A program made the translations under genes and the position numbers. Positions 15,345 to 24,405 of a stretch of DNA of 64,000 bases are shown one piece after another. This stretch comes from UBA11606 sp965243715 (GTDB taxonomy: Bacteria; Actinomycetota; Acidimicrobiia; Acidimicrobiales; Aldehydirespiratoraceae): assembly GCA_965243715.1 (NCBI GenBank), contig CBDEVU010000006.1:62001-126000 (forward strand), written 5' to 3'. Each line of letters opens with the position of its first letter. The stretch's first letter is position 1. The notes under the pieces were generated by a model, which ran no database searches, was not told the DNA's origin, and saw only the letters and a program-made list of their open reading frames with translations.

Positions 15345-16613
15345 ATGGCAGACGTGACCATGCCCCAACTGGGCGAAACGGTTACCGAAGGAACCATCAC
15401 ACAATGGTTCAAAAAGGTGGGCGACGCGGTCGCCATGGACGAGATCCTCTTTGAGATTTCGACTGACAAGGTCGACTCTGAGGTACCTTCACCGGTGGCT
15501 GGCACGGTTAATGAGATCTTGGCTGCCGAGGGCGACACCGTGGAGGTCGGGCAGGTCCTATGCCGGGTTGGTGACGCGGCGACCGAACCGGAACCTCCGC
15601 CTGCTCCGGTGGCTGAACCTCCGCCTCCTGCTCCGGTGGCTGAACCGGTCTTGGCAGCGGCCGATGGTCGCGTCCTGTCGCCGGTTGTGCGGCGGCTGAT
15701 CTCTGACAACGGCCTTGACGTGAGTACCATTACCGGCACCGGTCTTGGCGGTCGGATCACCCGCAGCGATGTCGAACAGGTCATCCAATCTCGAGCGGTG
15801 GGCACGACGCCGACAGTTGCCGCTCCCGCTCTTGCCCCTCAGCCGCTACCAGCGCAGACCCCCGCGGCTCAACCAAGTCCTGTGGTCGCCGTTGGCCCGC
15901 GGGCCGAGGTCGTGGCGCTCAACAACATCCGCAAGCGCACCGCCGAGCACATGGTGATGTCCAAAGCAACCTCGCCCCACGTTCTTACCGCGATGGAAAT
16001 CGACTACGAGCGGATCGAACAGGTACGCAAGTCAATGAAGGAAAGCTGGAGGGCCAAAGAAGGGTTCGGCCTCACCTACCTTCCATTCATTGCTCGGGCC
16101 GTCGTCGACGCGCTGCGCGATTTCCCCCATCTCAACGCCAGCTTCGCCGGGGATCATTTGGTCGTTCACGACGAAGTCAACCTTAATGTGGCGGTCGACA
16201 TCGGCTTCGATGGGCTACTTGCCCCAGTGGTACGCGGGGCTGAAGGTAAGCGTCTTCGCCAGATCGCCCGCGACATTGTCGATGTTGCGTCGCGGACACG
16301 AAGCAAGCAGCTAACTCCTGACGATCTGAGCGGCGGGACGTTCACCATTACCAACGCCGGTCAGTACGGAACGATGATGCAGTTCCCGATCATTAATCAA
16401 CCACAGGTCGCCATTTTGTCCACCGATGGAGTCAAGCGGAAGCCGGTCGTCGTCACCGACGAGTTCGGCAACGAATCGATCGCCATCCATTCGGTCGGTG
16501 TACTTGCCTTGGCATGGGACCACCGAGCCTTCGACGGTGCCTACGCGGCGGCGTTTCTTCACCGCATTCAAGAAATCCTGGAGAGCCGTAACTGGGAGGC
16601 GGAGGTCCGCTGA
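15345..16613 (+). CDS. sucB: 2-oxo acid dehydrogenase E2 (dihydrolipoamide acyltransferase)
   Basis: 422 residues. Domains: one lipoyl domain (1-77, lipoyl lysine K42 in S-T-D-K-V-D-S-E), a Pro/Ala linker built on a 27-bp repeat (15600-15650), an E3-binding domain near 107-145 (S-P-V-V-R-R-L), a second linker, and the catalytic domain with D-H-R-A-F-D-G-A. The lipoyl domain resembles mycobacterial DlaT/SucB, which can serve pyruvate and 2-oxoglutarate dehydrogenases, so the symbol does not settle the substrate. AAGGA precedes the ATG. Confidence 0.93.
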   Translation: MADVTMPQLGETVTEGTITQWFKKVGDAVAMDEILFEISTDKVDSEVPSPVAGTVNEILAAEGDTVEVGQVLCRVGDAATEPEPPPAPVAEPPPPAPVAEPVLAAADGRVLSPVVRRLISDNGLDVSTITGTGLGGRITRSDVEQVIQSRAVGTTPTVAAPALAPQPLPAQTPAAQPSPVVAVGPRAEVVALNNIRKRTAEHMVMSKATSPHVLTAMEIDYERIEQVRKSMKESWRAKEGFGLTYLPFIARAVVDALRDFPHLNASFAGDHLVVHDEVNLNVAVDIGFDGLLAPVVRGAEGKRLRQIARDIVDVASRTRSKQLTPDDLSGGTFTITNAGQYGTMMQFPIINQPQVAILSTDGVKRKPVVVTDEFGNESIAIHSVGVLALAWDHRAFDGAYAAAFLHRIQEILESRNWEAEVR

Positions 16614-16630
16614 CCCGCTCGGCTGAGCCC

Positions 16631-18262
16631 GTGCCGAGCATGCGTATTCGCTGGCTAGGGCGAGTCGATTACACCGACGCGCTAGCGCTGCAACGACAAC
16701 TCAACGCTGGTTCAACCGACGATCATCTCCTGCTGCTCGAGCACCCACACGTAATCACCACCACCAAGCGGACCCCGGCGCAGCACGTCTTGTTCGACGT
16801 GGAAGCCCGAGGCGCAACCATTGTCGAGACCAACCGGGGCGGCGATATCACCTATCACGGGCCGGGTCAGTTGGTTGGCTACCCGATCCTTTCGGTGCCC
16901 GGCAAACGCGGCGGTGGCCTAGCCGACACAGCGGCCTACGTGGCCTCGATCGAGCAGGTACTTATCGACGTTTTGTCGGGTTTGGGGCTCCGGGTGGGTC
17001 GACTCTTTCGCGCTACCGGGGTATGGGTTGACCCTGACGGTCCTCGGCCAGCCAAAGTCGCGGCCATCGGTGTTCGCCTCAACCGGAGTCGTAGCATGCA
17101 CGGCTTCGCCCTGAACGTCGATCCCGACCTCGCTTGGTTCGATCGCATCGTTCCCTGCGGCCTAGCCGACAAGGGCGTGACTTCCCTTGCAGAGGAGGGC
17201 GTCGAGATCTCGATGGGCGAGGTGGTGGACCTCGTGGCGGCCCGCGCGGCGCTCGAATGGGCCCCGCATGGTCTCGTCGACTTCGCCGGGGTAGGCCACG
17301 GCGACGACTCACCGGCGCAGGCCTACACCGACCAAGCTGATGGAACCTCGGTTCGGTTGCTTGGCAGACTCGCCGCGGCGGGGGTGGCGGCCGATCCGGT
17401 CCGGCTCAAAGCCCGCAAACCGTCATGGATGCGGGTGCCGCTCGATACTGGCCTTGGCTACCGCGAGATCAAAAAGACGATGCGCGGCCTCAACCTCGTC
17501 ACGGTGTGCGAAGAGGCAGGCTGTCCGAATATCTCGGAGTGCTGGAACGACGGGACCGCGACCTTCATGATCCTCGGCGAACGCTGCACGCGAGCGTGTG
17601 GCTTCTGCCTAATCGACACGCGAAAGCCCGCCCCGGTCGAAGCCGACGAACCGTCGCGGGTGGCGGAGGCGGCGGAGCGGATGGAACTCGAGCATGTCGT
17701 GGTAACGATGGTGGCTCGCGATGATCTAGCCGACGGGGGAGCGGCCGCCGTTAGCGCCACCGTGGCGGCTATCCGCGAGCGACTACCGGCTAGTCGCGTG
17801 GAGGTGCTGGTCTCCGATTTTCGAGGCTCCGACCCCTCGCTGCACACCGTGTTTGCCGCCCGACCCGACGTTTTCAACCACAACATCGAAACAGTCGCCC
17901 GCCTCCAACGGGCGGTACGGCCGTCGGCGAGCTACGGGCGAAGCCTCTCGGTCTTGGCTCGGGCCAAGGCAGCGGGCCTAGTCACCAAGTCGTCGATCAT
18001 TGCTGGCATGGGCGAGACGGTCGACGAGGTAACCCAGACGCTGGGCGACCTGCACGCTGTCGGGGTCGACATTGTCACTATCGGCCAGTACCTCCGGCCC
18101 TCCTCGCACCATCTGCCGGTAGCAAATTGGTGGCCGCCGTCAGTCTTTGCCGAATGGAAGGCAGTCGGTGAGGCTATGGGCATCAGCCACGTGGAGTCCT
18201 CGCCGCTCACCCGGTCGAGCTATCACGCCCGCCAAGCCGCGGCTGCCGCCGAAGGGGTCTGA
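16631..18262 (+). CDS. lipBA: Fused octanoyltransferase LipB - lipoyl synthase LipA
   Basis: One uninterrupted frame of 543 residues. Residues 1 to about 230 are LipB, which moves octanoate from ACP to lipoyl domains: R-G-G-D-I-T-Y-H-G-P-G-Q, the lysine in A-K-V-A-A-I-G and the nucleophile in I-V-P-C-G-L are all present. Residues about 250-543 are LipA, which inserts sulfur: auxiliary cluster C-E-E-A-G-C-P-N-I-S-E-C, radical-SAM C-T-R-A-C-G-F-C and late R-S-S-Y are intact. Normally these are two genes. The gene sits 17 nt after E2, whose lipoyl domain is the substrate. The ATG at 16640 is an alternative start. Confidence 0.93.
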   Translation: MPSMRIRWLGRVDYTDALALQRQLNAGSTDDHLLLLEHPHVITTTKRTPAQHVLFDVEARGATIVETNRGGDITYHGPGQLVGYPILSVPGKRGGGLADTAAYVASIEQVLIDVLSGLGLRVGRLFRATGVWVDPDGPRPAKVAAIGVRLNRSRSMHGFALNVDPDLAWFDRIVPCGLADKGVTSLAEEGVEISMGEVVDLVAARAALEWAPHGLVDFAGVGHGDDSPAQAYTDQADGTSVRLLGRLAAAGVAADPVRLKARKPSWMRVPLDTGLGYREIKKTMRGLNLVTVCEEAGCPNISECWNDGTATFMILGERCTRACGFCLIDTRKPAPVEADEPSRVAEAAERMELEHVVVTMVARDDLADGGAAAVSATVAAIRERLPASRVEVLVSDFRGSDPSLHTVFAARPDVFNHNIETVARLQRAVRPSASYGRSLSVLARAKAAGLVTKSSIIAGMGETVDEVTQTLGDLHAVGVDIVTIGQYLRPSSHHLPVANWWPPSVFAEWKAVGEAMGISHVESSPLTRSSYHARQAAAAAEGV

Positions 18263-18275
18263 TCCGGCGGACCCG

Positions 18276-18767
18276 CTAGCGCCTGCTGGATATGACGCCC
18301 GTGTCGAACCCGGCCAGATGAAGCCCCCCTCCGAACCGGGCGTGTTCGATCTTGGTGCAGCGATCCATTACGACATTGAGTCCCGCTCCGGCAGCGATTT
18401 GGGCGGCCGGGGCTGACCACAACCCGAGTTGCACCCACAACGTCGAGGCTCCGAGTTCGACTACCTCTTCGGCGATGGCGGGGAGGTCATCGTTGCGGCG
18501 GAAAACATCAACTAGGTCAGCAACGACGGGTATGTCTGTTAGCGAGGGGTAAACGGGTTGGCCCAAAATCTCCTTCTCGAAAGGATTCACGAGATACACA
18601 TCGAAATCGGCCGAGGAACTCATCAGGTAAGTCGCCACAAAGTTGCTGGCCCTGGCCGGATTGGAGGAGGCCCCCACGATGGCGATCGACTGGGTTGTGT
18701 CGAGTATGTGTTTTCGTTCGAGGGCGCTCGGTGGGGTCCAACCGTCGATGGGGGGATGCGAGGCCAT
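18276..18767 (-). CDS. CoA-binding domain protein (YccU-like)
   Basis: 163 residues with a Rossmann CoA-binding fold: I-A-I-V-G-A-S-S-N-P-A-R near residue 28, the L-V-N-P-F strand near 58 and V-M-D-R-C-T-K-I-E-H near 130. It lies 3 nt after metY in the same direction. The same pairing of a CoA-binding protein with O-acetylhomoserine sulfhydrylase is familiar from many bacteria, but the protein's role in methionine synthesis is not known to me. Confidence 0.87.
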   Translation of the reverse strand: MASHPPIDGWTPPSALERKHILDTTQSIAIVGASSNPARASNFVATYLMSSSADFDVYLVNPFEKEILGQPVYPSLTDIPVVADLVDVFRRNDDLPAIAEEVVELGASTLWVQLGLWSAPAAQIAAGAGLNVVMDRCTKIEHARFGGGLHLAGFDTGVISSRR

Positions 18768-18770
18768 TAG

Positions 18771-20060
18771 TTACCCCCTTACGGCTACGGCAAGGGCTTG
18801 GTCCAAGTCGTAAAGAATGTCGTCGACGTCTTCGAGACCGACGGAGATACGCACCATGTCGGCCGTCACCGCGCCCGCCGCCAGTTGCTCGTCGCTTAGT
18901 TGGCTGTGAGTTGTCGAGGCGGGGTGCAAGATCAGTGTCTTGGCGTCGCCGACGTTGGCGAGATGGCTGACCATCTGTAGGGCTTCGATAAACCGGACCC
19001 CCGCGGAGCGACCGCCGGTGACGCCGAAGGTGAAGACGGCTCCGGGACCGGTGGGTAAGTACTTCGCCGCCATGTCGCGGTGGGGTGAGTTCGCCAGAGC
19101 CGCGTAGGCCACCCAGCCAACCCGCGGGTCAGCGTCGAGCCAGGACGCCACGGCTTGGGCGTTGGCGACATGGCCCGCCATGCGCAAATCAAGGGTCTCG
19201 AGCCCCTGAAGGAACAAAAAGGCGTTGAGCGGGGCGAGAGTGGCACCGACATCGCGCAGTTGGTCATTGCGTAGCTTCGTGCAGTAGGCGTACTCACCAA
19301 AGTTATCCCACCAACGCAGGTCGTTGTAGGTGGGCACCGGCTCGGTCATCTCTGGGAAGCGACCCGAACTCCAGTCAAAGGTTCCCGCTTCGGCCACCAC
19401 GCCGCCGAGCGAAGTGCCATGACCGCCGATGAACTTGGTGGCCGAGTGTAGGACAATATCGGCGCCCCACTCGATCGGACGACACAACGCCGGAGTGGCG
19501 AACGTCGAATCGATCATCAGCGGCAGGTCGTGGCCGTGAGCCACATCGGCGAGCGTTTCGATGTCGGCGATCGCCCCCGACGGATTACCGATGGTCTCGG
19601 TGAATAACAGCTTGGTTCGATCGGTGATGGCCTCGGCGAAGGCATCGGTGTTGGTTGGGTCGACAAAGGTGGTTTCGATGCCGAACCTGGCCAGGGTGTT
19701 GGAAAACATGGTGATCGTGCCGCCATACAGATGGCTACTCGACACTATGTGATCCCCCGCCCCGGCCAGCGCTGTCGTGGCCACGAACTCGGCCGCGTGG
19801 CCTGACGATGTCGCCACCGATCCGATGGCGCCCTCGAGGCTGGCCAGACGCTCCTCGAACGCCGATACGGTCGGATTGGCTAGGCGACTGTAGATCATCC
19901 CGTACTTCTGCAGGGCGAACAGCGCCGCGGCGTCGTTAGTGTCTTCGAATACGTAGCTGCTGGTTTGGAAGATGGGCGTTGCCCGAGCACCGGTTGTGGC
20001 GTCGGGTCTGGCTCCCGCGTGCAGGGCGCGGGTACGAAATCCCCACCTATGATCGGTCAT
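18771..20060 (-). CDS. metY: O-acetylhomoserine sulfhydrylase
   Basis: 429 residues, Cys/Met-metabolism PLP enzyme. It makes homocysteine (or methionine) from O-acetylhomoserine and sulfide. The PLP lysine is in H-S-A-T-K-F-I-G-G-H-G; the start T-R-A-L-H-A-G-A-R-P-D and the I-F-Q-T-S-S-Y-V-F segment are typical of MetY rather than MetB/MetC. The C-terminal V-R-I-S-V-G-L-E motif is present. A TAGAAT box lies 6 nt before the ATG. Confidence 0.93.
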   Translation of the reverse strand: MTDHRWGFRTRALHAGARPDATTGARATPIFQTSSYVFEDTNDAAALFALQKYGMIYSRLANPTVSAFEERLASLEGAIGSVATSSGHAAEFVATTALAGAGDHIVSSSHLYGGTITMFSNTLARFGIETTFVDPTNTDAFAEAITDRTKLLFTETIGNPSGAIADIETLADVAHGHDLPLMIDSTFATPALCRPIEWGADIVLHSATKFIGGHGTSLGGVVAEAGTFDWSSGRFPEMTEPVPTYNDLRWWDNFGEYAYCTKLRNDQLRDVGATLAPLNAFLFLQGLETLDLRMAGHVANAQAVASWLDADPRVGWVAYAALANSPHRDMAAKYLPTGPGAVFTFGVTGGRSAGVRFIEALQMVSHLANVGDAKTLILHPASTTHSQLSDEQLAAGAVTADMVRISVGLEDVDDILYDLDQALAVAVRG

Positions 20061-20066
20061 GAATTG

Positions 20067-20072
20067 ATTCTA
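20067..20072 (-). promoter_or_regulatory. Leaderless -10 box (TAGAAT) for metY
   Basis: Minus-strand hexamer 6 nt before ATG 20060. Together with the box at 20093 it forms a compact divergent promoter in 44 nt. Confidence 0.5.
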
Positions 20073-20092
20073 CGATGAGAACGATCTTCGTC

Positions 20093-20098
20093 TAGTCT
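20093..20098 (+). promoter_or_regulatory. Leaderless -10 box (TAGTCT) for the Xaa-Pro peptidase gene
   Basis: Six nucleotides before ATG 20105. It supports that ATG over the in-frame GTG at 20099, which would directly touch the box. Confidence 0.5.
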
Positions 20099-20104
20099 GT
20101 GGGC

Positions 20105-21211
20105 ATGTTCAAATCCCGCATTGCCCGCGCTCGCGCCGTTATGGAAGAAAAGAACGTCGATACGTTGATGCTCTCTTCGGGTAGCGATCTCCCGTATTTC
20201 TGCGGCTACGAAGCCCCGCCGCTGGAACGAATCACGATGCTGGTCGTGCCCCGTGACGACGACGCAACCCTAGTGGTTCCTGCTTTGGAGGTGGCACGTG
20301 TGCGTGAACGGCCCGAAGTGTTCTCCATTCGATCGTGGGGCGATACCGAGGATCCCATCGCGATCATTGCCGAACTCGCAGGATCGGCCACAACGGCCGC
20401 GGTCGGCGATCACATGAGGGCGGGTTTCCTCGTGGACCTCATCGGGGCGATGCCCACCACGTCGTTCGGGCGGGCCTCGACCATCACTAGCCCTTTACGT
20501 TCCGTGAAAGAATCCGCCGAAATCGAACGACTCCGTGAAGTCAGTGCGGCCGCTGACCAAGTCGCGGCTCGCTTGCAAAACGGGGAGATTGAACTCATTG
20601 GCCGAACTGAGGCGCAAGTTGCCAGAGATCTTAGGCGTCAAATGATCGCGGCGGGTCACAGCCGGATAATTTTCACGATCGTCGCCGCGGGCGAGAACGC
20701 GGCGAGTTGTCATCACAACCCCACCGATCGGGTTATTCGCGCTAACGAGAACGTGCTCTGCGACTTCGGGGGGACCCTTATTGGCGATGACGGGGTCGAG
20801 TACTGCTCCGACATTACCCGCAACGTCTGGACCGGCGACCGTCCTGATCGCGAATACCTCGAGGCGTATGCTGTTCTTCACGAAGCCCAGGCCGCTTCGG
20901 TTCGTGCGGCCACCGTTGGTACGCCGGCTGAGGATGTCGATCGGGTCGGGCGGGCAAAGATCGCGGCCGCGGGCTACGGCTCGTACTTCGTACACCGCAC
21001 CGGCCACGGTATTGGGGTTGAAGTCCACGAGGATCCCTACATTGTTGAGGGCAATTCGGTTCCTTTGGTGGCCGGGAACGTGTTCTCGATCGAACCCGGC
21101 ATCTATATTCCCGGCCGGTGGGGGATGCGACTGGAGGACATCGTTGCCGCGACCGCGAATGGCCCGGACCCCTTGACTACCGCCGATCACCATCTCGCAC
21201 TCGTCGGTTGA
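20105..21211 (+). CDS. M24 family metallopeptidase (Xaa-Pro aminopeptidase-like)
   Basis: 368 residues. The N-terminal creatinase-like domain is followed by the pita-bread catalytic domain with all five metal ligands visible: D in L-C-D-F-G-G, D in C-S-D-I-T-R, H in H-R-T-G-H-G-I-G, E in I-E-P-G-I-Y and E in R-L-E-D-I-V. It removes N-terminal residues preceding proline, or acts as a related dipeptidase. The next gene starts inside its stop codon (TTGA). Confidence 0.9.
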   Translation: MFKSRIARARAVMEEKNVDTLMLSSGSDLPYFCGYEAPPLERITMLVVPRDDDATLVVPALEVARVRERPEVFSIRSWGDTEDPIAIIAELAGSATTAAVGDHMRAGFLVDLIGAMPTTSFGRASTITSPLRSVKESAEIERLREVSAAADQVAARLQNGEIELIGRTEAQVARDLRRQMIAAGHSRIIFTIVAAGENAASCHHNPTDRVIRANENVLCDFGGTLIGDDGVEYCSDITRNVWTGDRPDREYLEAYAVLHEAQAASVRAATVGTPAEDVDRVGRAKIAAAGYGSYFVHRTGHGIGVEVHEDPYIVEGNSVPLVAGNVFSIEPGIYIPGRWGMRLEDIVAATANGPDPLTTADHHLALVG

Positions 21212-22071
21212 TCCGGGTCGATGGAGCCACGGTTCTCTTGCAGTGGGCGGCCGGTGGCTGGTTCTTTTTGTGGATCACCACCCGACGGCGTGAGGTTGGA
21301 CTCGGCTATGGCTGGTTGCAGCGGCTGACCTTTCTCGGGTTCGCTTCGGGATCACTCGTTGCTGCCTTCGTCACCACGCCGACCTGGTCCCGGGAGATCG
21401 CCACGATGGTGTTTATGGCCGTCGGTAGCGTTGCCCTCGTCGTCTCGGTCAGACGAAGGGCCGCGGGCGTGGCGGGCCAGCAAGAGGTCATCGCTCGGCG
21501 TTCCGAACGGGTGGCCGCGATGACGGGTATAGACCGCGTGGAACCGCGCTACGACCACGACAGTGTCGAGTTCGAGCCGAGCCTTGATCTCATTGCAGCG
21601 GGAGTGGGTTTATTGGCTGTATTGATTGCGTCGGCCGAGGCGGGGGGAGCGGGTGACGTTGTTGCCCTCGCCATAGTCCGTGGCCTTACCAGCGCCCTTT
21701 TCTTAGGTGTGGTGTCGGCTGCCATGCTGCTTGGTCATTGGTATCTCGTGCAACCCGGCCTCGCCCGGGGGCCGCTGCTGGAGTTGGTGCGCTGGACCGC
21801 CGTGATGTGGATACCGGAGACAATCGTGATGCTATGGCCCACAGGAATGGTGTCGGTGCTCAACGGCACGATCGACGATGCCTACAACGGCTTGCTGGGC
21901 TGGTTCTGGATAGCCTGCGTAGCGGGAACCATTGCCCTCATCGCGGTGAGTCGGGCCGCGTTGAAGGAGCGACAGTATTCGGCGGTGATGGCGGCGACGG
22001 GCCTCCTGTACCTGGCAATCTTGACCGGCTTTGGCCAAGACCTCGTGGCACGAGTACTGCTCGCACCCTGA
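21208..22071 (+). CDS. Multi-pass membrane protein of unknown function
   Basis: 287 residues from a TTG that overlaps the previous stop. About seven to eight hydrophobic helices are visible, with a charged loop near residues 80-130 (E-R-V-A-A-M-T-G-I-D-R-V-E-P-R-Y). No family is recognised. The TTG is preferred because a longer start would lie inside the peptidase gene. It is likely co-transcribed with the peptidase. Confidence 0.68.
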   Translation: MIRVDGATVLLQWAAGGWFFLWITTRRREVGLGYGWLQRLTFLGFASGSLVAAFVTTPTWSREIATMVFMAVGSVALVVSVRRRAAGVAGQQEVIARRSERVAAMTGIDRVEPRYDHDSVEFEPSLDLIAAGVGLLAVLIASAEAGGAGDVVALAIVRGLTSALFLGVVSAAMLLGHWYLVQPGLARGPLLELVRWTAVMWIPETIVMLWPTGMVSVLNGTIDDAYNGLLGWFWIACVAGTIALIAVSRAALKERQYSAVMAATGLLYLAILTGFGQDLVARVLLAP

Positions 22072-22164
22072 CCGGACCGGTGTCCACATCGAGGCCCGTG
22101 GGTTGGGACAGACTAGCCTCACCGCACGATCCACGCCTGAATTACCGTAGGGAGACACCCTCCA

Positions 22165-23610
22165 ATGCCCATCGACTTTACCGCTGCCCGAACAATTCCG
22201 AAGGCCGCCCAGGCAGCCATCCGCCTGTGCACCACGGACATGGTGGCGGCGGGCCTCTCTGATGTTTCTGCGGCCCAGTTAAAGACGGCCGCGTTCGAGG
22301 GCCAGGTTGGAGAGGTACACGCCTGGCCGGAGGGCAATAGGGTGGCCGCGCTCGTTGGCGTCGGGTCCGCCGCTGACGTGTCGTTGGACGATATAAGAGC
22401 GGCGGGGGCAGCCGTGGGACGGGGTTTTGGTCGTCACGGACGTATCGGCGTAACCTTGGCCGAAGGCTTCGAGGTTGATGGCGCGGCGGCTCGACAGGCC
22501 CTAGTCGAGGGCATCGTGTTAGCGACCTATGTGTTCGCCGTCTACAAGTCGTCGGTCCAGCCAACCGGTCTAAAGCGGGTTGATGTGGCCGGGGGAGCGG
22601 GGGCGGAGAACCAAGCCGGTCTTGATCGCGGCGCGGTACTAGCCGCCGGTCAGGTACTCGCCCGCGATTTCGTGAACGAACCCGGCGGCACGCTCACCCC
22701 GACAGTCTTTGCCCGCCGGACCGAGGCCATGGCGAAGAAGGTTGGACTGGACTGCAAGGTGTGGGACAAGGCCGCCATCAAGAAAGGCAAACTGGGCGGC
22801 CTTCTTGGGGTCAACCGGGGTTCAAAACAACCGCCTCGCTTCGTCGAGTTGACCTACACGCCCCGAGACGAACCCACGGGCACGCTAGCCCTAGTGGGTA
22901 AGGGCGTAACGTTTGATTCCGGTGGCCTTTCGTTGAAGACATCGCTTGCCATGATGACGATGAAGTGTGACATGGGAGGCGCGGCCGCCGTCATCGGCGC
23001 GATGTCGGTTCTCGCGGCGTTGGGCGTTACGAGTCGGGTACGAGCCTTCATTCCTATGACCGACAATATGACCGGCGGCGATGCGACCCGACCCGGTGAC
23101 GTGTTCACCATTCGGAACGGCAAGACGATCGAAGTTCTCAACACTGACGCCGAGGGACGTTTGATCCTGGCCGATGGTTTATCGGTGGCGAGCGAGTCGA
23201 AGCCCGATGCCATTGTGGATCTGGCCACCCTCACCGGTGCCTGCATGGTTGCGCTGGGGCCCAAGATTGCTGGCGTTATGGGTAACCACGATGGACTCCT
23301 GGAGCAAATTGAGGCGGCGAGCGTCACCACCGGTGAGCGGGTTTGGCGACTGCCACTGCCCGCCGACTACGCCAAACAGTTCGAGTCCTCAGTGGCCGAT
23401 ATGAAAAACATTGGCACTGCGCACGGCGGGGCGCTCACCGCGGGCTTGATACTGCAGGAGTTTGTAGGCGAGGGCATCCCTTGGGCCCATATCGATATCG
23501 CCGGCCCAGCCTTTACTGATGCTGCCGTGGCTGAGACGACTAAGGGCGGAACCGGGTTCGGGGTACGACTGATCGCAGAGTTGGCTAGGTCGTTTGCGAC
23601 TCCCAACTAG
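22165..23610 (+). CDS. pepA: Leucyl aminopeptidase (M17)
   Basis: 481 residues. Cytosolic M17 aminopeptidase that removes N-terminal residues using two metal ions. The metal and catalytic motifs G-K-G-V-T-F-D-S-G-G-L-S-L-K and N-T-D-A-E-G-R-L-I-L-A-D are complete. The N-terminal domain is variable, as expected for the family. TAGGGAG upstream could serve as ribosome binding site, with a TAGCCT box at about 22113. It ends immediately against the convergent gene. Confidence 0.95.
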   Translation: MPIDFTAARTIPKAAQAAIRLCTTDMVAAGLSDVSAAQLKTAAFEGQVGEVHAWPEGNRVAALVGVGSAADVSLDDIRAAGAAVGRGFGRHGRIGVTLAEGFEVDGAAARQALVEGIVLATYVFAVYKSSVQPTGLKRVDVAGGAGAENQAGLDRGAVLAAGQVLARDFVNEPGGTLTPTVFARRTEAMAKKVGLDCKVWDKAAIKKGKLGGLLGVNRGSKQPPRFVELTYTPRDEPTGTLALVGKGVTFDSGGLSLKTSLAMMTMKCDMGGAAAVIGAMSVLAALGVTSRVRAFIPMTDNMTGGDATRPGDVFTIRNGKTIEVLNTDAEGRLILADGLSVASESKPDAIVDLATLTGACMVALGPKIAGVMGNHDGLLEQIEAASVTTGERVWRLPLPADYAKQFESSVADMKNIGTAHGGALTAGLILQEFVGEGIPWAHIDIAGPAFTDAAVAETTKGGTGFGVRLIAELARSFATPN

Positions 23611-24243
23611 TCACGCAGGGCCGAAACTGGCCACTCCGGCGTGGCGTTCCCACGCCCAATTCACCGCCTCAGAAGCGACGATTGCGGGGACCCGCCAGTG
23701 CTCGAGTTGACGTTCAGTTTCGTCGAAGACGTCGCCGCATTCGATAAGGCTGAGGGCGAGGCGACGAGCACGGGCCCGAAGTTCGGGGTCCGATGATTGG
23801 CGATGCCGGTCGTTGATGACCGAGTGGGTCGATTGCAACTCCCGCGAGAGACGTTCGACTTGGCCTCGGTTGAGAGGGGCGAGGCGGGTCCGCACCTCCA
23901 ACGTGTTCTTGCCTGCGGCACGAGCCGCGCCAAAGCGACAGGCTCGCAGAATCGATCGAGCGAGCGGACTGTTGCGACCACCCTTGTGACCAAGACCGAG
24001 TTGAGCGGCCACTTCAGTGAGTTCGAGTTGCACCCCGCCAGGGGCGTCATCGAGCGCGTCGGCGCACAGGCGCAACAGCAACGTAGTGGAAGGGCCAAGA
24101 ATTCCGAGCCAGAAACGCTCGACGTAGCGGGATCGGGGATCGTGACCGAGACGATCAATCAGCGGGTCCGACCACCGTTCGATGTGGAGGAACTCCAAGA
24201 CCGGCGTGTCGGTGGACGGAGGAAAAGATAGAGACGAAGGCAT
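23611..24243 (-). CDS. Unknown protein with winged-helix-like segment
   Basis: 210 residues, no recognised family. Residues 65-110 (L-E-L-T-E-V-A-A-Q-L-G-L-G followed by S-P-L-A-R-S-I-L-R-A) look like a helix-turn-helix with a recognition helix, and the protein is arginine-rich. GGGAG lies upstream of the ATG and a TACCGT box at 24263-24268. The 60 bp beyond are unusually AT-rich with repeated TTCACTA elements, so the gene may regulate itself. The regulator role is an inference. Confidence 0.65.
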   Translation of the reverse strand: MPSSLSFPPSTDTPVLEFLHIERWSDPLIDRLGHDPRSRYVERFWLGILGPSTTLLLRLCADALDDAPGGVQLELTEVAAQLGLGHKGGRNSPLARSILRACRFGAARAAGKNTLEVRTRLAPLNRGQVERLSRELQSTHSVINDRHRQSSDPELRARARRLALSLIECGDVFDETERQLEHWRVPAIVASEAVNWAWERHAGVASFGPA

Positions 24244-24294
24244 TGCTTGCTCCCTGATTGGTACGGTACGGGGACGGAGAAGTGCTTACGACTA

Positions 24295-24341
24295 TTCACT
24301 AGTTTTACTATAGTTCACTATATTTCACCTATTCTTGTCAA
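24295..24341 (-). repeat. AT-rich cluster of TAGTGAA/TATAGT repeats with a TTGACA element
   Basis: On the plus strand TTCACTA occurs at 24295 and 24314, TTTTACTA at 24303 and TTTCAC at 24323, spaced about 9-11 bp, close to one helical turn. On the minus strand TTGACA lies at 24341-24336. The AT content contrasts sharply with the surrounding DNA. Candidate operator and promoter of the 24243 gene. Confidence 0.5.
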
Positions 24342-24393
24342 GCATTTCATTGGCGAGCGTCCCCCCGACCGTGGGGCCACGGTAGTAACCGTT

Positions 24394-24399
24394 TAGGCT
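24394..24399 (+). promoter_or_regulatory. Leaderless -10 box (TAGGCT) for the rhodanese-ThiF gene
   Basis: Six nucleotides before ATG 24406. No Shine-Dalgarno sequence is present between them. Confidence 0.5.
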
Positions 24400-24405
24400 G
24401 AGGAC

